Below are positions 61,360 through 64,000 of a stretch of 64,000 bases of DNA, one piece after another; position 1 is the stretch's first letter, and each line of letters begins with the position of its first letter. Both the position numbers and the translations under genes were made by a program. The stretch is from Xiphophorus maculatus (lineage: Eukaryota; Chordata; Actinopteri; Cyprinodontiformes; Poeciliidae). The stretch covers positions 27,283,084 to 27,347,083 of the forward strand of contig NC_036462.1 of assembly GCF_002775205.1 (NCBI RefSeq), given 5' to 3'. The notes beneath the pieces were generated by a model that saw nothing but the letters and a program-made list of their open reading frames with translations, did no database searches and was not told the DNA's origin.

Positions 61360-62910
61360 TCAACGCAGCTCTGGAACAGTGTTCAAGGTCTCTGCCCTAA
61401 AAACAAATACCCGTATATTTCACGCCAACTGTAAAATTGAGACAGGAAAAATCAGTAAACGATAAAAAAAAAAAAAAAAAAAAAACATAGAACTATAAAT
61501 ATGATATGAAGTTGCAGTGAAAACAACGATTTGTACATTTGTTTTAGAAATTTTTTTATTTTTCCTTAAGTTAAAACGTTTCATTTAAAGTAAAACATTG
61601 ATTCCAGCACCATTCATAACCATAAAATCAACAAAAACAATGCCATGTAAACATGAAAGCAAAAGTGTTTTACCCGTAATTTTACCACAGCTGAAGCCGA
61701 TTTTTACTGTAGAATTTACTTTTTTCCCCCATCCTTAAGCAGACAGATTAACTTTAAATTCAAAAAAGGCAAAACAATGAATAAACGAGGCGGTATCGTC
61801 ATGGCAAAAGTAACACACCCTGTCATCTTGGCAGAACACTGTGACTTCCACAACGTTGATCCCAATACTCGCCTACTATTCATTACTGGAACGCACGAAA
61901 AACAACAAACACACTTCAGAGCCGTAACAGGACATAACAATGGATTTTAATTCAAGTCATCAGTGTAACTGGTGCTGAAATATTTATATTCATAAAAAAA
62001 AAGTTGTAAGCCATCTTTTTCTTTTCTTTTCACAATTATCTACTGCTTTGCATTGGTTCATCTAATAAAATCCCCATAAAATAAAACAAAATTTTATGTT
62101 ATCCTCAAAATGTGACTTTCATGAGCAGCAGCTTCTGAATTGGCAGAAAACTCGGTTTGAGCCGCAGCAGACATTACGCAGCTGAAGTTGTTTACACATG
62201 CAGGTCACGTAATGTGACTCGTCCCTCGTAAACTCAAATTAACTCACGAGTCGTCCAAGTGGGACGCAAACATTTGTAAACCTCAGCATCCCCTTAGCTG
62301 TAATTATTTAGACTACAGTTTGTTCCTCTAAATTGATTTAATTATCTCTGGATGTAAACAGACACAGCTACACAATGTAAGGCAGACTTTTCTGTTGTTT
62401 TAAGTGATATAAACACAACATTTCGTACCTTTTTTTAAATCATATGCTGATATCTTTAGGGAGTTAGTATCATGAATTTAAAAAAAAAACAGATTCTACA
62501 TAATCTATGAATAATATTTTGCATTCATTAAAATGTAAACAGTATTATGTAATATAATAAAATATGAAAGAAATTGATATGTTTTTTTTTTATTATTATT
62601 TTAATATAAAAATCTGAAAAATATCATATGCATTCGTGTTAAGATGCACCGACACATGCAGGTCACGGTGCCCTAAAATTAAAGTCAGAGCCAAGTCACT
62701 TAAATCTAGTTTATTCTCAGCTAAAATTAACACTCATCCTGGCCGTGAACACACCATGCCTATAGTGGCACAAGCACAAATTTGAAGAGCACCGAACCAT
62801 TTTCAAAAAGTGAAGGAGCCTGAATACCTATACACACACCAAACCTTTTAGACGACAGGTTTTCCTTCTCTTTCAACTCCTTTTGAAACATGTTGAAGTT
62901 TGTAGTTATG
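61360..62910. other. DNA upstream of rae1, no gene seen
   Basis: AT-rich, with A/T homopolymers. A pyrimidine stretch TTCCTTCTCTTTCAACTCC at 62,863-62,881 could mark the rae1 transcript start. No SPO11-like coding sequence seen. Confidence 0.3.
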
Positions 62911-62914
62911 AAAT

Positions 62915-63728
62915 ATGCGAAACGCTTACAGAAAAATTAGGACAATCCCAACACTGTCGTTCGGGAAAATCATTCAACTCTTAAAGGAGAAGCTTCCGGA
63001 TATTTTCAGGGATTCCTTTCGTCTTTCACATTTCAATCCAGCAGGCGGCGATAATGAGGCTACCAGCTGGTTTTCGAACATCTATGGAATCGCCGAATTA
63101 AACGAGGTCATCAAACTGCGACACAGACGCACTGCAGTGGTGAGCGCCACACCTTTGCTCTGTAATAATGTATGTTTGTTATATTTAGACCTTGTGCTAA
63201 TGATCTAATTTAACCCATTAGAGCTTCGTTATTAATACAGCTTCTAGAAACAGCTGCTAATATTAAAATGATGAATGAAGAAGTTAAAAATGTATTTAGC
63301 CCCGCAGCTACAGGCGGACGGAGCTAGCATTAGTGTCTGAACTGCTCATTCGCGTTTATTTCTCAACTTTATTAAACCAAGACTAGCTTCATATACCTTT
63401 ACGTCTTTAAGTGCTATTTATAATTGGTCATTTATTATTTTATTTGTTTAAAAGAGTGTTAGAGTAAACCATATTCAGTCGGCGCTTGACATGTTGTTAG
63501 CAAGACCGTTACTTTAGCTGTAAAGCTAGTCCATATTATGTCATGAAATTACCTTCTGGTTTCACCTGTGACAACATTCGCTACATATGATTGTGTACTG
63601 CCTTTTGCGAATGTATTTTTAGTCTGTAATGGATCATTTAAATAGTTAAAATGAAAATAATGGGTTGTTTCTCATCTCTGCGCCTTTTCCCGCAGCCGTA
63701 CACTCGGTGCGCCTTTAACGCATTATGA
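62915..63728 (+). CDS. Predicted 85-codon upstream ORF spliced into the rae1 leader
   Basis: Hypothetical. An ATG at 62915 (A at -3) opens 75 codons up to a consensus donor, GCAGTG/GTGAGC, after 63139. Joined in phase 0 to the rae1 exon at 63696 it adds ten codons and stops at TGA 63726-63728, so stop and rae1 start overlap as ATGA. The peptide begins [15 protein letters not shown], basic and amphipathic like a mitochondrial targeting segment, and contains a compact middle ([16 protein letters not shown]). I do not recognise the family. Alternatives: a plain non-coding leader exon of rae1 with a chance open frame, or the first exon of another gene. Upstream there is a short competing ATG frame from about 62890 that ends within this ORF. 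Confidence 0.4.
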
Positions 63729-64000
63729 GTTTGTTCGGAGCGGCTTCCGGCTTTGGAACAGGAGGGACTGGTGTTTTTGGAAGCACGACAACCGACAGCC
63801 ATAATCCCATGAAGGTGAACGGAAAGAACTCGTTGGACGTGGTGCAGTAATCGTGACTCCCGTGCATCCCTCTCTCACCTGTTCGCCGGATATTCTCTTA
63901 CAGGATGTCGAAGTGACCTCGCCTCCAGATGACAGCATCAGCTGCATGGCGTTCAGTCCTCCAACCATGCCAGGAAACTTCCTTATTGCGGGATCCTGGG
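63696..64000 (+). CDS. rae1: mRNA export factor RAE1, first two coding exons (cut by window end)
   Basis: WD-repeat protein that binds the GLEBS motif of NUP98, acts in nuclear mRNA export and in spindle assembly, and sits at the nuclear pore. An acceptor (pyrimidine tract then CGCAG) places an exon start at 63696. The start ATG is at 63725. Coding exon 1 is 63725-63814 (30 residues, beginning [16 protein letters not shown]). Exon 2 starts at 63904, runs to the window edge and encodes [10 protein letters not shown] and GNFLIAGSW, the start of the first WD blade. The match to human RAE1 is nearly continuous. The gene is divergent from bmp7, as the same neighbours are in human. The rest lies outside the window. 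Confidence 0.95.

Noticed and set aside
1-64000. CRISPR arrays, operons, ribosome binding sites, bacterial mobile elements
   Set aside because: The spliced vertebrate genes show this is eukaryotic nuclear DNA; the regular repeats are microsatellites (GAATA, GAA, TG/CA) with no spacers.

Overview
The window is teleost fish nuclear DNA, most likely from a percomorph-type genome. The evidence is spliced genes with GT/AG introns, a vertebrate bone morphogenetic protein, and many Tc1-like, hAT, L2/CR1-type LINE and tRNA-SINE remnants. It holds five recognisable protein-coding loci, most of them with human counterparts on chromosome 20q: a cadherin-26 gene (minus, about 1.67-8.72 kb), dbndd2 (minus, 10.58-12.38 kb), an ataxin-1 family AXH-domain gene (plus, 39.1-42.1 kb), bmp7 (minus, 46.8-59.2 kb) and the first exons of rae1 (plus, 63.7 kb to the window end).

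Region by region: 0-1.6 kb is repeat-rich DNA downstream of cdh26. 1.67-8.72 kb carries 14 cdh26 coding exons, with introns full of LINE tails and microsatellites. 10.6-12.4 kb is dbndd2 in three coding exons, with most of one intron made of an inverted-repeat element. 12.4-38.5 kb is a 26 kb interval in which I see no gene. It holds Tc1 relics, MITEs, a 1.35 kb hAT element beside a 138 bp duplication, and one or two AT-rich stretches that could be conserved regulatory DNA. 38.5-42.1 kb is a fresh SINE followed directly by the ataxin-1 family gene. 46.8-59.2 kb is bmp7 in seven coding exons. 59.2-63.7 kb is the divergent bmp7/rae1 interval.

The genes do not form a pathway. bmp7 is a secreted TGF-beta family ligand, cdh26 an adhesion receptor, dbndd2 a small casein-kinase-binding protein, the ataxin-1 relative a putative transcriptional co-repressor, and rae1 an mRNA-export and spindle WD-repeat protein. 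What links them is conserved synteny. The ataxin-1 relative beside bmp7 parallels human 6p, where ATXN1 and BMP6 are on the same arm, so it may be an ancient duplicate.

The two observations most worth checking are this compact ataxin-1 relative and an 85-codon upstream ORF. The ORF is predicted to be spliced into the rae1 leader and to end in an ATGA overlap with the rae1 start codon.
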